6,912 nt of DNA, from assembly GCA_002471575.1 (NCBI GenBank), contig DKQG01000050.1:111564-118475 (forward strand), written 5' to 3'. Of the stretch, positions 6,377 to 6,912 are shown piece by piece. Source of the stretch: Alphaproteobacteria bacterium UBA7314 (GTDB lineage: Bacteria; Pseudomonadota; Alphaproteobacteria; MPNO01; UBA830). Below the pieces are notes generated by a model. It did not search any database. It was not told where the DNA came from and saw nothing but the letters and a program-made list of their open reading frames with translations. Both the position numbers and the translations under genes were made by a program. Each line of letters starts with the position of its first letter. Positions within the stretch are counted from its first letter, which is position 1.

Positions 6377-6912
6377 ATGGCTCAGGGCAATAGCGACAAG
6401 ATAAACGACGTCGACGAGAATACCATTACGCTTGGGGTTCTATCGGCGATAGAAGAGGACGACCGCGCGACCCAGCGGGCGATTTCGAGAGATCTCGGCA
6501 TCGCGCTTGGCCTGACCAACGCCTATCTTAAGCGATGCGTAAAGAAAGGATTCATAAAGGTTCGCCACATTCCGGCGAACAGATACGCTTATTATTTGAC
6601 GCCGCAGGGATTCGCCGAGAAAAGTCGGTTGACCGCGGAATATCTATCGATCTCCTTCAATTTTTTTCGTTCATCACGTGAACAATGCGCCGACCTGTTT
6701 AAAGTATGCGACAAAAACCGCTGGACCCGGGTAGCCCTTGCAGGGTGCGGCGATCTGGCAGAAATCGCTACACTATGTCAGCATGAGGGCACCGATGTGG
6801 AGATAATCGGCATCATCAACACATCGGAAGACGCCGATGCACCGCAGCGTTTTGCCGACCTCCCCGTCGTCAACCGCCTGACCGATCTCGCGAGAGTAAA
6901 TGCCGTGATCGT
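6377..6912 (+). CDS. Winged-helix regulator with Rossmann-like C-terminal domain, 3' end missing
   Basis: The frame is open from ATG 6377 to the right edge: 178 complete codons, with no stop reached. Residues about 17-90 look like a winged helix-turn-helix. ATQRAISRDLGIALGLTNAYLKR has the pattern of two DNA-binding helices, with recognition helix at about 43-57, then a KVRHI/YAYYLTPQG wing and a helix EKSRLTAEYL. Similar winged helices occur in MarR-like regulators linked to exopolysaccharide loci. Residues about 117-178 look like a Rossmann start: VALAGCGDLAE (GxGxxA at 123-128), strand VEIIGIIN at 141-148, then ADLPVVNRL, reminiscent of the N-terminal domain of PglD-type sugar acetyltransferases or CoA-binding domains. 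No strong Shine-Dalgarno site is visible. The gene is divergent from tviB and has palindromes in its promoter, leader and reading frame, suggesting autoregulation. The DNA-binding role is likely; ligand and targets are inferred. Confidence 0.8.
   Translation, partial: MAQGNSDKINDVDENTITLGVLSAIEEDDRATQRAISRDLGIALGLTNAYLKRCVKKGFIKVRHIPANRYAYYLTPQGFAEKSRLTAEYLSISFNFFRSSREQCADLFKVCDKNRWTRVALAGCGDLAEIATLCQHEGTDVEIIGIINTSEDADAPQRFADLPVVNRLTDLARVNAVI
6669..6683. promoter_or_regulatory. Putative operator, copy 4, inside the regulator gene
   Basis: GTTCATCACGTGAAC fits GTTCA-N5-TGAAC exactly, with 5-bp arms. It lies about 292 bases into the coding sequence, in the segment encoding Arg98 to Glu102. 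An intragenic auxiliary operator is plausible because the three other copies lie within 480 bases upstream. Confidence 0.5.

Overview
The window looks like a chromosomal segment of a GC-rich alphaproteobacterium, perhaps of Rhodospirillales type. The protein families and the order htpX - rsmB - rpe - heparinase II/III fit that class. The assignment rests on family recognition and remembered gene order, not on a search. No RNA gene, insertion sequence or CRISPR array was seen.

Region 1 (1-4711, + strand) is a compact housekeeping run. It holds the 3' part of htpX (membrane zinc protease, 5' end outside the window), rsmB (16S rRNA m5C967 methyltransferase), rpe (ribulose-phosphate 3-epimerase) and a heparinase II/III family protein. 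The rpe stop and the heparinase start overlap as ATGA, so these two are probably translationally coupled. In many alphaproteobacteria purH follows the heparinase gene. Here a convergent gene lies there instead, so conserved order appears to break at about 4711.

Region 2 (4765-6048, - strand) is a tviB/vipA-type UDP-N-acetylglucosamine 6-dehydrogenase, which makes a uronic-acid nucleotide sugar for surface polysaccharide. It ends 53 bases from the heparinase gene, tail to tail, with no convincing terminator between them.

Region 3 (6049-6376) is an AT-richer divergent intergenic region full of dyad symmetry. Region 4 (6377 to the right edge, + strand) is the 5' part of a regulator: an N-terminal winged helix followed by a Rossmann-like domain resembling sugar-modifying or nucleotide-binding proteins.

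The most notable signal is a family of 15-bp palindromes, GTTCA-N5-TGAAC. Three perfect copies and one with a single outer-base change lie at 6192-6206, 6293-6307, 6339-6353 and 6669-6683, and none was found elsewhere in the window. One fills the spacer of a candidate promoter for the regulator, one lies just downstream of it, one lies upstream of tviB, and one lies inside the regulator's own reading frame. Both divergent genes have a candidate promoter of the form TTGAC, 18 bases, TAGAC. My inference is that the regulator binds these sites, controls itself and the dehydrogenase, and may sense a sugar nucleotide or related metabolite through its C-terminal domain.
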